From Ensifer canadensis (GTDB lineage: Bacteria > Pseudomonadota > Alphaproteobacteria > Rhizobiales > Rhizobiaceae): a stretch of 64,000 nt of DNA. Below, piece by piece: positions 54,080 through 63,232 of the stretch. The notes beneath the pieces were generated by a model. The model was not told the origin of the DNA. It saw only the letters and a program-made list of their open reading frames with translations, and made no database searches. The position numbers were made by a program, and so were the translations under genes. Position 1 is the first letter of the stretch. Each line of letters starts with the position of its first letter. The stretch lies in NCBI RefSeq assembly GCF_017488845.2, contig NZ_CP083374.1, positions 777,501-841,500 of the forward strand, written 5' to 3'.

Positions 54080-55045
54080 CTAAAGCCACCCAGCCTTGCG
54101 GAAGCGCAAGAAGAGCACCACACAGAGAAAGACGATCGCCCCGAGAACCACGTAGTAGCCATAGAGCGTGTCGAGTTCGGGCATGTGTTTGAAGTTCATG
54201 CCGTAAATGCCCGCAATAGCGGTAGGCACCGCAAGGATCGCAGCCCATGCAGCCAGCTGTCGCGTGATCGTTCCTTGTCTCTGTTGTTCGAGCAGGTTAC
54301 TGGCTTCAAACACAGATGTGATGACCTCGCGCAAACCCGCAACCATGCCTTCGACGCGTCTGATATGATCCAGCACGTCGCGGAAATATGGTCTGGCGTT
54401 ATCGTCGACGCACGGAAGTTCCAGATGAACCAGTTTGCTGGCGACTTCCGACATGGGACCGAGAATGCGTTGGAACAGGATGACCTGCCGCCGCAGCCGG
54501 AAAATTCGCCTGATTTCATCCCGCTCTAGAAAGGCTACAAGCATGTGTTTTTCCATGCCGAGAACCTTGTCCTCGATCGTTTGAACGATCGGCAGGTAGC
54601 CGTCGACAATGAAATCGATGACCGCATGAAGGACATAGTCGGTCCCTCGCGCCAGCAATTGCGGCGATGCCTCGAGCTGTGCTCTCAACTCTGTGTGACT
54701 GCGTGCCGAGCCCTGCCGGACTGTGATGATGTGGTGTCTGCCGACAAGGATCGCCGTCTCACCGTAGACGATCTTGTCCTTCTCCAGATGGGCAGTCTTG
54801 GCAATTACGAACAGTTGCTCGCCGTAGACCTCCACCTTGGCGATCTGATTTCCATTGAGCGCATCTTCAACGGCAAGTGGGTGAAGCCCGAATGCCGTGG
54901 CAACTGCCGTCATTTCCTCCGGCGTCGGGTCGTGAAGCCCTATCCAGGCGAATTCGCTTTCATCCATTACCCGCGCTTGTCCGGAAAGCTCGAGCGTATC
55001 CGCACGCTTTCCGTTGCGATACAAATACGACGCGACGACACTCAT
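54080..55045 (-). CDS. corA: CorA-family divalent metal transporter
   Basis: A 321-residue protein with the large cytoplasmic N-terminal domain (FAWIGLHDPTPEEMTAVA) and two C-terminal helices. The signature YGMNFKHMPEL sits after the first helix (AAILAVPTAIAGI), so the GMN selectivity motif is intact. It transports magnesium, cobalt or zinc. The start MSVVASYLYRNGKRAD (55045) is preferred to a longer frame. Confidence 0.95.
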   Translation of the reverse strand: MSVVASYLYRNGKRADTLELSGQARVMDESEFAWIGLHDPTPEEMTAVATAFGLHPLAVEDALNGNQIAKVEVYGEQLFVIAKTAHLEKDKIVYGETAILVGRHHIITVRQGSARSHTELRAQLEASPQLLARGTDYVLHAVIDFIVDGYLPIVQTIEDKVLGMEKHMLVAFLERDEIRRIFRLRRQVILFQRILGPMSEVASKLVHLELPCVDDNARPYFRDVLDHIRRVEGMVAGLREVITSVFEASNLLEQQRQGTITRQLAAWAAILAVPTAIAGIYGMNFKHMPELDTLYGYYVVLGAIVFLCVVLFLRFRKAGWL

Positions 55046-55397
55046 CAGTTCGATCCATATTGCGGGGGCTGGAAAAGGGCCCGTTGAGATTGGTGCCTGG
55101 GACAGGTAACGGTGCGACAAGAGCGGCGTGCCGGTCGGTTATTGGCAACAAAGCAACGAGATCCGACCTGCTTCCAACGCATCGGCATACCCACCGACTG
55201 CAGTAAGAGCAACTGCCTTCGTGCACAACCGACCGCGGTCGGCACGGCCAACTATCCGCGGTCCGCACCGAATCGGCTGACTACACGGCCAAACGCTGCT
55301 CACCCATAGCGACATGGTGAGCCTCCGTTGCAGTAGAGTCTGTAGCCGGCAAAAGACAAGTTTCTGTGCTTTCGCCGACTGGATATGCGCTCGACCT
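55046..55397. other. 352-base spacer upstream of corA
   Basis: No coding frame of note. It should contain the corA promoter; Mg-sensing leader structures were not recognised. Confidence 0.35.
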
Positions 55398-55712
55398 TCA
55401 GTGAAGTCCGTCAGAGCACACCAGCGGGCCGAGCCCTGCCATCATCACCAGGCGCGCGTCGAGCGAGGCATGAAGCGCGCGATACATGTCCTCGATCGCC
55501 TCGAAATCCTTGATCGCCTCGAGATCCGCGTTGCCGTCTTCCATTTCGTCGCCGACGGTTTGCGCCTTGACGCAAAGTTCCCCAACCCGTGACCACAGGT
55601 GAAGCGCTTCTGCCTTGGCAAGCTGCTCGCGTGACAGGGCCTGCAGTACAACTCTCTCGACCGCCATGGCGATCTCTGCCTGCTCAAGGATTACGGCGCG
55701 CCAATCGGGCAT
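55398..55712 (-). CDS. Hypothetical protein, 104 residues
   Basis: A helical, acidic protein (AVILEQAEIAMAVERVVLQA) with an internal near-repeat LEAIKDFEAIEDM encoded by a short DNA duplication near 55500. AGGA lies eight bases before the ATG. No family recognised. Confidence 0.6.
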   Translation of the reverse strand: MPDWRAVILEQAEIAMAVERVVLQALSREQLAKAEALHLWSRVGELCVKAQTVGDEMEDGNADLEAIKDFEAIEDMYRALHASLDARLVMMAGLGPLVCSDGLH

Positions 55713-55915
55713 TCAGACATCCTGTTCGGTTCCGACGTCATAGCTCGCCATGCTGATCTTAAGGGGCGCCCTCACACAATTAACTTTGACATACTGGTGA
55801 CAAGTACTGGCGCGAAACGCGTCGTGTGACGAAAACGTAATTTTGCTCACTGTCGCTGTTGTTCTATTGGTGTGCAGGGGGCGTCTTTGTTGCGAACTTT
55901 GGGAACGGCCAGGCG

Positions 55916-56695
55916 ATGAGAAGACGTACCATCATTCTTGGAGCAGGAGCCCTTCTGGCAGGAGCAAACGTTGCTCTGCTGGCCGGCAGGAGCGGCGGCG
56001 GCGATGCGGTGTCGCGTGACAGCATCGACTGGACCGCCTCGGGGCTGCGAGCCGGCGGGACGGCTGGAGTACCCGCTGACTTGCCCGATCCGGTGTTTCG
56101 CGAACAGCCCCAATGCGTCACCACCCTCGCGCAGACCCTCGGTCCCTGCCATACCAATGACGTTCCCATCCGACGCGACGTGACGGAAGGCGTCAACGGA
56201 CTGCCCACCCGCATCAGCTAGCGCCTTTTGCGGTCCGAGGATTGCAACCCGATAAAAGGTGCAGACGTCGAGATTTGGCATGCCGATACGCGCGGCGTTT
56301 ATTCCGGGCGCGCGGCAGGGATGTGCAACGCGGACGATCAAGACGCCAGCAGCCTCGCGTTTTTGCGGGGCAGGCAGATCAGCGACGCCGAGGGCCGTGT
56401 GAATTTTCTCAGCATTTATCCTGGCTGGTACAGTGGCCGTACCGTCCATGTCCATCTGCGTATCGTGATTGAGGGCATGGAGTTGCTGGTCACGCAACTC
56501 CTGTTCGACGAACCGCTCAGCGATATCGTCTATCAAGGCCACCCCGATTATGCAGCGCGCCCGCAGCGCGATACGATGAACGGCAGCGACAGCGTTTTTT
56601 CTGCGGCGGAGGCGTCGGAATTCATCTTCGACGTCGAACGGCTCGAAATCGGCATTCTGCAAGCAAGCTACACTATCGGTGTCGCAGGCGCATAG
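55916..56695 (+). pseudogene. Tat-exported intradiol ring-cleavage dioxygenase, interrupted by one stop
   Basis: The frame starts MRRRTIILGAGALLAG, a twin-arginine signal. LAQTLGPCHTNDVPIRRDVT and, after the stop, DCNPIKGADVEIWHADTRGV and SIYPGWYSGRTVHVHLRI follow the intradiol dioxygenase plan with the Tyr and two His iron ligands. A TAG at 56219-56221 splits it in frame, between LPTRIS and RLLRSEDC. There is no frameshift, so one base change would restore it. A second product from the TTG at 56228 would lack the N-terminal third. The signal peptide links it to the extracytoplasmic members of the family. Confidence 0.82.
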
Positions 56696-56754
56696 ATTCG
56701 CTTTGCGGGCCGGGCCAATCGCCGCGAACCCCGAAGGTCTGTGTTTCCCTCAGG

Positions 56755-57144
56755 TCAGGCGAGCCGGCCGACATCCTTCAAGATTGCGTAGAGTTCGGCC
56801 GCCGCTTCATTTTCGTCACCTGCATCGAGCCAGATCGGACCGATGGCAAGCTCAATGTCTTCCGCATACCTTTCGCCCATGATCAAGCTGACGGTATGGA
56901 GGCCTGCAGCCTCGGATATCGTAGGATTGACGGCGATATGAAAGAAGCCGTTTTGGGTATCTCCCGGCATTTCATAGACACGGGCCAGGAAGCCTTGAAA
57001 ATCCGCCACGTCGTTGCGTTGCTCAAGCGCCGTGAGCAACGAAGGATGCAGAATCTCGACAGCGATTGATTGTGGCTCCAGCCAACGAGTACCAAGTTCA
57101 CCAGCGGCCTCGACCTCACCTTGGACCCCGGATTCACTGAACAT
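56755..57144 (-). CDS. Hypothetical protein, 129 residues
   Basis: Start MFSESGVQGEVEAAGELGTR with GAGGAG upstream. Mixed alpha/beta composition without membrane segments (AVEILHPSLLTALEQRNDVA). No family recognised; likely cytoplasmic. The neighbour upstream is another small unknown gene on the same strand. Confidence 0.65.
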   Translation of the reverse strand: MFSESGVQGEVEAAGELGTRWLEPQSIAVEILHPSLLTALEQRNDVADFQGFLARVYEMPGDTQNGFFHIAVNPTISEAAGLHTVSLIMGERYAEDIELAIGPIWLDAGDENEAAAELYAILKDVGRLA

Positions 57145-57250
57145 ACGGTTTCTCCTCTCGACGAAGGTTATGGCAGAGTACGAACGCATCAGCGCGCATG
57201 GGAGCGCTTGCAGACCGACAACACGCCGTGCGCGCCGCTCAGGCATCGCG

Positions 57251-57544
57251 TCAACTGGCGTGCTGTCGATCTCCCATCGATGTGGCTATGCCGAATTGCT
57301 GCGCTTCCAGTTTATCGGCATGAGCTGCCAGATCGGCGCTCAAGGCTCTCGCTTGCGCCGCTGTCAGGCCGAACTGAAGCGCGCTGACGTGGTGCGATGC
57401 CGGTTCGTCCGAGAACTCAATCCGCAAGCCGATATCGGCATTTTCGCCTAGCAGTGCTGCACTTTTCCAAGCCAGGACTGCAGATATCCTGACACATCCA
57501 TCGCCATCTCTGTTCCAACCGTCCCAAGCCATAGAAGCCCCCAC
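57251..57544 (-). CDS. Hypothetical protein, 97 residues
   Basis: The C-terminal 60 residues (EFSDEPASHHVSALQFGLTA then AQARALSADLAAHADKL) have a regular helical pattern typical of a real protein, while the N-terminal 30 residues are less convincing, so the start is uncertain. No family recognised. Confidence 0.5.
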   Translation of the reverse strand: MGASMAWDGWNRDGDGCVRISAVLAWKSAALLGENADIGLRIEFSDEPASHHVSALQFGLTAAQARALSADLAAHADKLEAQQFGIATSMGDRQHAS

Positions 57545-58031
57545 GTTGTGATTGCGTAATTAAAGCAAACCAAAGACAAGTTGTCGATATAAGCACATAT
57601 CGGTCTCGTAAGCGAACGATCGGCCCACTTGCAAATCGGGCCGGGCCGCCAGTGGCGCCACCCGAAGGGGGCGGATTGGACCGATTCGAGCCGAGAGCTG
57701 GAACCCTGACGGTCTACAGGTTCTGAGATAAAAATTCCCACGTAGCAACCGTCTCAGCACCGGACCAATAGCAGCCGTGGACGGCGCACATCCTTTCTAT
57801 GGGTTCGAGGCGCCGCGCGCTACGCGAACCAAGCATCCTTCACATCAGGTGGTGGGGAGCTGGCGCGGCTATTACGACAAATGGTGGTGATTGCCGGCGG
57901 AGATGGTGGAGTCGGGAGTCAAGCCTCGCTCGGCTTGCACCTCAAGCGTTTGTCCAACGGACTTGGCCTCTCGCCCAATTGTGCCTGACGGCAGTGGGCG
58001 TCATGGCGGCCGCCGCTTGGTTCCTCCAGTC
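57545..58031. other. Spacer upstream of the IS66-type transposase
   Basis: No gene is seen. The left end of the insertion sequence must lie here, but I could not match terminal inverted repeats by eye. Confidence 0.35.
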
Positions 58032-59693
58032 ATGAAGAAGCGGCTGCCCTCGGTCGAGCATGTTGAGACGCTGTCCCTGGTGGCGATGCGCCGTCTCGTC
58101 GGTGGCCTTGTCGAGGAACTGCACGCGCTCAAGACAGAGGTCGCAACACTGCGATCCGAGAACGCAGCCTTGCGGGAAGACAATGCCCAACTTCGGCTCG
58201 ACAATTCACGTCTTAAGGCTGAGAACCAACAGCTGCGCGACGAGATTGCGCGCTTGAAGAAACTGCCGCCGCGTCCGCCGTTTCGACCGTCCGGCATGGA
58301 GAAGGCGACAGAACCCGGTAACGGTGATCGTGCGGCTGGTAAATCGCCACGCGGCCCCAAGCGTGACCGGAACCGGATCACCCGCACCGTGACACTGAGG
58401 GCCGATGCGCCTGAAGGTTCTCGGTTCAAAGGCTACAAGAGCTTCTTCGTGCGCGATCTGGTGCTGGCGGCAGAACTTGTGAACTACCGCCGCGAGCGCT
58501 GGCTGACGCCTGAAGGCGTCGTCGCGCCGTTGCCGGAAGGGGTCTCCAGCGGCTTTGGCCGGAACCTGCGCCGCGCCTGTCTGGCGCTGCATGCCCAGGG
58601 GCAGGTCACGACGCCGCGCCTGACCGCGATCCTCAACAGCATCGGCGTCGAGATCTCCAAGCGGCGGGTTGTCCGGCTGCTCACCACCAACCTCGATCCG
58701 TTCGTCGAGGAAGACAGTGCGGTTCTTCATGCCGGGCTGGTGTCGGCGCCGTTCATCACGGTCGACGATACCGGTGCATGGCACAATCGGCGCAATGCCT
58801 CCACCACCCAGATTGGCGGCGAGCGTTTTTCCACCTTTCGCACCAGCTTCTCCAAATCGCGGCTTAATTTCCTGTCCGTCCTGCGATCGGGCCATCAGGA
58901 TTATGTTCTCAATGACGAGGCGATGAACTGGTTGAAGGCGCAGGGCGTCGAGCACGCGATCATGGCCAGGCTCAAGACCAATCCCCCTGCAGTATTCACC
59001 GATCAGGTTGCGTTCCTCGAGCATTTGGCCAGCAAGGGCATCGATATCCTCGACCGACAGCTTCTGCGTCCTGTTGCGGAGGCGGCGATCTGGGGCGCCA
59101 TCCGCCATCACGGCCTGCTCGGCAGCACGGTGATCGTTTCGGACGATGCGGGTCAGTTCCGTGTCGCCAACCACGCCTTGTGCTGGATTCATGCGGAACG
59201 CCTGCTGCAGAAACTGATGCCGGCGACAGCGAAACAAGAACGGCTGGTCACGACGATCCGTGACCTCGTCTGGCGCTTTTACAAGGCGCTGAAGGTCTGG
59301 AAACAACAACCTTCCCCGCAGTTGATCACCGGGTTTCGGCGCAGGTTCGACAAAATATTCGCGCGACGTACCGGCTATACCGAGCTCGACAAGTTGCTCT
59401 TGCGTCTCCACCGACGAAAGGCTGAACTGCTCAAAGTTCTCGAGCACCCATATATTCCACTGCACACCAACGCGTCGGAGAACGATATTCGTTCCTTCGT
59501 CACCAGGCGCAAGATCTCCGGCGGCACCATAAGTGCCGACGGTCGCATTGCCCGCGACGTCATGCTCGGACTGATGAAGACCTGCCAAAAGCTCGGCATC
59601 TCCTTCTATCATTTCCTGGGGGATCGCCTCGGGTTGGGAAGCGCTGGACGGCCAATTCCACCTTTGTCGCAACTCGTCATGATGGCGAATTAA
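58032..59693 (+). mobile_element. IS66-family transposase gene
   Basis: A 553-residue transposase starting MKKRLPSVEHVETLSLVAMR. The N-terminal leucine-zipper region (ENAALREDNAQLRLDNSRLK) is followed by a basic linker and the DDE core: FITVDDTGAWHN, VIVSDDAGQFRVANHALCW and HTNASENDIRSFVTRRKIS, with the typical IS66 C-terminal end GLMKTCQKLGISFYHFLGDR. It appears intact and could be active. The usual IS66 accessory genes tnpA and tnpB are absent, as in single-transposase members of the family. Confidence 0.9.
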
Positions 59694-59695
59694 AG

Positions 59696-60016
59696 TCAGG
59701 CCTTTCTCGAAAACGGCACCAGCTTGCCGCTCTGCTCCTCGTCAGGCCGCTTTTCCTTTCGCAGCAACTGCGGTGAGACATTCCATTGGCGGGCGTTGTC
59801 GCCGTGCACCGTCACCGTTTTGCGGTTGCGACGGATGACGATTCCGGCCTGCGTCTGGCCGTTATTGTCTTCGAACACCACGCGCTCGCCGATCGCCAGT
59901 TCAAGCAAGGCATGCGTCGTCTTCTGCTGATGCAGAAAGTGGAGCCGATCGACAACCGCGTCGTGCAATTCGATCAGCTCTGCTTCATTCAATGCGTCAA
60001 GGTCGATCCCGTGCAT
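59696..60016 (-). CDS. Small companion gene of the IS66-type element
   Basis: A 106-residue protein, MHGIDLDALNEAELIELHDA, followed by ERVVFEDNNGQTQAGIVIRR and HGDNARQWNVSPQLLRKEKR, which looks like a small beta-barrel (KOW/Tudor-like) domain after a helical start. It converges with the transposase, two bases separate the two stops. The tight spacing suggests a passenger gene of the insertion sequence. Function unknown. Confidence 0.7.
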   Translation of the reverse strand: MHGIDLDALNEAELIELHDAVVDRLHFLHQQKTTHALLELAIGERVVFEDNNGQTQAGIVIRRNRKTVTVHGDNARQWNVSPQLLRKEKRPDEEQSGKLVPFSRKA

Positions 60017-61285
60017 CCTGGGCCTCCATCCAGAGCGATCGTCACTCCGAAATTCGACCAATGCAACGCGGATCACCAGCTACCCACAACATCATCAACC
60101 AACTGAGTTTCGGCGCCGCCACCCTTTCTGCCCCACGTACCCGTTCTTGTCGCATCCCTAGTCGAAATCTGTGATTGTTAACTAATTGAATATGCTGCAG
60201 AGTTCTGGCAATCAGAAGCCAATCGGTCATTCCCTTCCGTCACTCTTGGCGTTGCAAGCGTTGCGCTCGGTCGGATAGGATCGACTGCTGGGGGTGATTT
60301 ATCATGCCATTCGCGCCGCTTGGGCGCGCCAGTATAGGCATTCTAGCCTCCGTCAACTGTATGTCAAAGGCATTACCGTTTGAGTCAACTTGATATGATA
60401 CCAACTTCAACACTGAATCCGGGTAATGTACAATCGTAATGTCGCAAGTTTTGGCCGGCGTCCTGAGCGTTACCCGACGACCGAGGTTGAACCGGCGATC
60501 GCCCGATGCACGATCGACGAGAAGAATATCGCTCGAAGCAGGATCGGCAATTGGTGCCGAACTGGGCCGCTTCGCGAGCATGGTCCGCAATTACAAAATC
60601 TGGAAGCTGAAAGATTTGGTAGACGACGCCCGTACACAGCCCCCTTCAACGGCAATCGACGGGGTCCCAGCCATGGCAATCATTCCAACTTGCTGCGTGT
60701 GTCGGCGCTCAGGTTGCCATGCGAAGTAGCCCGGCCTGTACGGCCTTATCCAATCCAGTTAGCCTGGCAAGAAATTCCCATCGCGTACCGCAAGTGCGTT
60801 GCGATGCCGGCATGCGTATCACGCCGATCGTATAGAATGGCACGTCTTCACGAAAGCGACGATTGGAAGACCGAAGCCAACAATACGCATTCAGTACAGT
60901 CGACCCGGGAGGCGATATCCCCGCCAATGCTCCAATTGGCAACGCTTAATGAATCGATCGCTCGGTAGAGTCGCGCTCATCCCATCTTGTCCCGAACAGC
61001 AGGCTCGCATTGAAATATGTCCCATCGCGGGCACTTTTTATGCCGGCCGCATACCAGCCTTACCGCGATAGGGCTTCAAACTCCGGTGGCTCGCCCGGGT
61101 CCCATGGCGCCAACCGATGTAGCGCGGCAACACGCTATGACCTCAGAAGGCAACGACAAATACCGCTCCAGATGCAGAAGCTAACGCGATCCACCGCGGT
61201 GCCCATGGGCACATTGTCACTCACTGGGTGGACGCGAGTAATTGCTCCCACCCTGCGTCAACAGCAGCGACGAACATATGCCCAA
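60017..61285. other. 1.27-kb region without an intact recognisable gene
   Basis: A minus-strand frame 60590-60240 reads SDILLVDRASGDRRFNLGRR then YPDSVLKLVSYQVDSNGNAF, protein-like but without start signals or known family, so it may be a decayed gene. The other frames look like chance readings. Confidence 0.35.
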
Positions 61286-61469
61286 CTATCCCCGCAGCCG
61301 ATTGGCGGCTCTATCAGCAGCGTCGCGATCGCCACCATGCTGCTTGATGATACGCCGGGCGTCACTCTCCTTGATCCCGTGCTTTTTTTGCGAAATAGCC
61401 GACTTCATATTTCTGGCTACCTGCCGCGAGCCGGCGAGGGCTGGTTGTCTTCGTCTTGTCATCTTGCAT
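61286..61469 (-). pseudogene. DUF3606-family small protein with a frameshift in an A7 run
   Basis: From ATG 61469 (AAGGAG upstream) the frame reads MQDDKTKTTSPRRLAAGSQK then YEVGYFAKK and closes soon after. Moving one frame at the run of seven A (61383-61389) restores HGIKESDARRIIKQHGGDRD then AADRAANRLRG and a stop at 61286, the full DUF3606 pattern. One extra A explains it. Slippage on the run could still give some full-length protein. Confidence 0.7.
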
Positions 61470-61595
61470 CTAGGATCTCCTTCCTAACGATCAACGCAGA
61501 CGAGAATCCCAGGTTCCATATCTTCAAAATTGCCCACACGGGGTGATAGCCGCTGGCCCGCCGTAACGGACACTTGGTGAAACGGAAGGCGCCAT

Positions 61596-61611
61596 GTTGT
61601 CTGCAGACAAC
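61596..61611. promoter_or_regulatory. parS: parS-like site 1
   Basis: GTTGTCTGCAGACAAC, a perfect 16-base palindrome that fits the repABC centromere consensus GTT-N4-GC-N4-AAC bound by RepB. Confidence 0.75.
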
Positions 61612-61751
61612 GTCGCCCCCTTGCCAACACCTGCAGTCTAGAAGAGGGCGCATCTAGGGAGAGATCACCCGTTTTGAGCTCCGACCAGGCCGGCACAACG
61701 AAAAATAAGCCAGAACGCGTTTCCCGGCTTCCGGCAGTCTTGAGCCCGGTT

Positions 61752-61767
61752 GTTGTCAGCAGACAAC
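61752..61767. promoter_or_regulatory. parS: parS-like site 2
   Basis: GTTGTCAGCAGACAAC, one base different from site 1, still matches the consensus exactly at all fixed positions. Confidence 0.7.
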
Positions 61768-62015
61768 AACGAGAGCGGGCCGTCGACCCAACGCAGCCAG
61801 CGCGACGCGACGATGCAGTCCAATCCAATCTCAAATGTCGTTGGCACTGAAGCAGGGCAGCACGACGCGCACAAACACTTCGCCTTGGCATTCGTCCACC
61901 GGGAAACTGCATGCGTTGCCGAAACAGCGCCGCGGTTTGACGCCGCTGCCTACTTAGGGATGCGCCTACGCGCCTGGCGGCGGCTATGACGAGCGGGGCT
62001 CATGCATCGTCCCAT

Positions 62016-62031
62016 GTTGTCTGCAGACAAC
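62016..62031. promoter_or_regulatory. parS: parS-like site 3
   Basis: GTTGTCTGCAGACAAC, identical to site 1; flanking bases CCCAT before and AACG after also resemble it. Confidence 0.75.
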
Positions 62032-62108
62032 AACGCATGTACCGGGCCAGGTCAAATCCCCTGAATACCACCTATGCGTGCTGTCTTGCTGCATAGTCAA
62101 CCGACATC

Positions 62109-62124
62109 GTTGTCTGCAGACAAC
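62109..62124. promoter_or_regulatory. parS: parS-like site 4
   Basis: GTTGTCTGCAGACAAC, identical to site 1 and 93 bases after site 3. The four copies lie within 529 bases that hold no recognised gene. Confidence 0.75.
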
Positions 62125-62372
62125 AAATCAAACCTCACCGGGCTCGCTTAAGTCAGCTGACTGCCGCCCCGAGGCCGTGCCGGCCTCTGATGCTTCCACA
62201 GAGGTCGCGAAATTTACAGACGAAGATGCGCGCGGCGGTAAGGGTACGAAGGAACCTCTCAGAACACTTAATTTCAAGCACCCTCTTCCCTTCTCCGCCC
62301 GATCCATTAGTTTTGATGGCGCAACAAACGCCGTGCGAACCCCTGGTTCCAAGGCTCACGAAGGGGAATGTT

Positions 62373-62579
62373 ATGGCGACTGGTACCGTGAAGTGGTTTA
62401 ATTCGACGAAGGGCTATGGCTTCATCCAGCCCGACGATGGCGGCACGGACGTCTTCGTCCATGCGTCTGCCGTCGAGCGGGCAGGCATGCGTGGTCTGAA
62501 CGACGGCCAAAAGATCAGCTACGATCTCGTCGAGGACCGCAAATCAGGCAAGACATCGGCTGACAACCTGCGGGCCTGA
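62373..62579 (+). CDS. CspA-family cold-shock protein
   Basis: A 68-residue cold-shock domain: MATGTVKWFNSTKGYGFIQP and DVFVHASAVERAGMRGLNDG, with intact RNP1 and RNP2. AAGGGG lies upstream. It is about 80 percent alike to the protein at 38439 by eye. It would act as an RNA chaperone. Confidence 0.95.
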   Translation: MATGTVKWFNSTKGYGFIQPDDGGTDVFVHASAVERAGMRGLNDGQKISYDLVEDRKSGKTSADNLRA

Positions 62580-62599
62580 CACGGCTCCCAGCGTAACTT

Positions 62600-62630
62600 T
62601 ACCATTGGCCGGCTGCGCCGGCCAATGGTA
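62600..62630 (+). terminator. Strong hairpin after the cold-shock gene
   Basis: TACCATTGGCCGGC and GCCGGCCAATGGTA form a perfect 14-base stem around TGC, 20 bases after the stop. There is no T run, so it may stabilise the message or act as a terminator in both directions. Confidence 0.55.
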
Positions 62631-62794
62631 GGCGACGTAATGAACTCCAGATCTGCCTACGACATCAAGGCACAAGTTCGTTGTCAGCAACGCAAATCAA
62701 CCGCATTTTCGTTACAGAACCATGTCACCCTTGAGGCAACTCAGCGGCGTCCATTGCGCCCACATAGATTGGCAAAAATCGGGTTCAAGGGCAC

Positions 62795-63232
62795 CTAGGC
62801 GACAAAGAATGCAGCCACCGCCGACCAGAAGCTTTGCGGACGCTCCGAGAGTAAGCTTCGGACCTGGCGAGCCGCTGCAGCCGCACTCACCGTCCTGCCG
62901 AAGTGGCAGTAGCAGACGATGTCATGCAGTTCCTCGTCACTGATCTCAAAGAACCGTTTCGCCTCGCCGTAGGTGTCGTTGTCCAAGCCGGCCGCATGCA
63001 GCACTGGATCGCGGAAGGCAACCGTTATCGGCGAGTAGTCGCTACGCAGTGCATTTCGTTCGTCGCTAAACTGGAACTCGGTCTCATGAAGCGTGTCGAG
63101 GTGCCTGTGCCGAATTTGCTCTAGCAACTCGGCCCAACGTTCCAGTCGCTGTCGGCGTGTCATCCCGCGCGCGCCGAAAATTGGCTCTATCTGCGCGATG
63201 GTCTGCAACTGCTCCAAGGTGTGATGCTTCAT
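62795..63232 (-). CDS. Hypothetical protein, 145 residues
   Basis: Start MKHHTLEQLQTIAQIEPIFG with GGAGG five bases upstream, a convincing gene start. MTRRQRLERWAELLEQ and EAKRFFEISDEELHDIVCYC follow, and the tail RQVRSLLSERPQSFWSAVAA is hydrophobic. I do not recognise a named family; the pattern recalls small conserved rhizobial proteins. No operon partner. Confidence 0.7.
   Translation of the reverse strand: MKHHTLEQLQTIAQIEPIFGARGMTRRQRLERWAELLEQIRHRHLDTLHETEFQFSDERNALRSDYSPITVAFRDPVLHAAGLDNDTYGEAKRFFEISDEELHDIVCYCHFGRTVSAAAAARQVRSLLSERPQSFWSAVAAFFVA

Noticed and set aside
57608..57614. GTAAGCG, as at IS66 ends
   Set aside because: No matching inverted CGCTTAC was found at a fitting place on the right side, so I do not call it a terminal repeat.
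58206..59672. 488-codon frame opposite the transposase
   Set aside because: Antisense shadow of the IS66-type transposase.
61484..61912. 142-codon frame across two palindromes
   Set aside because: It contains parS-like sites, has no ribosome site and no known similarity.
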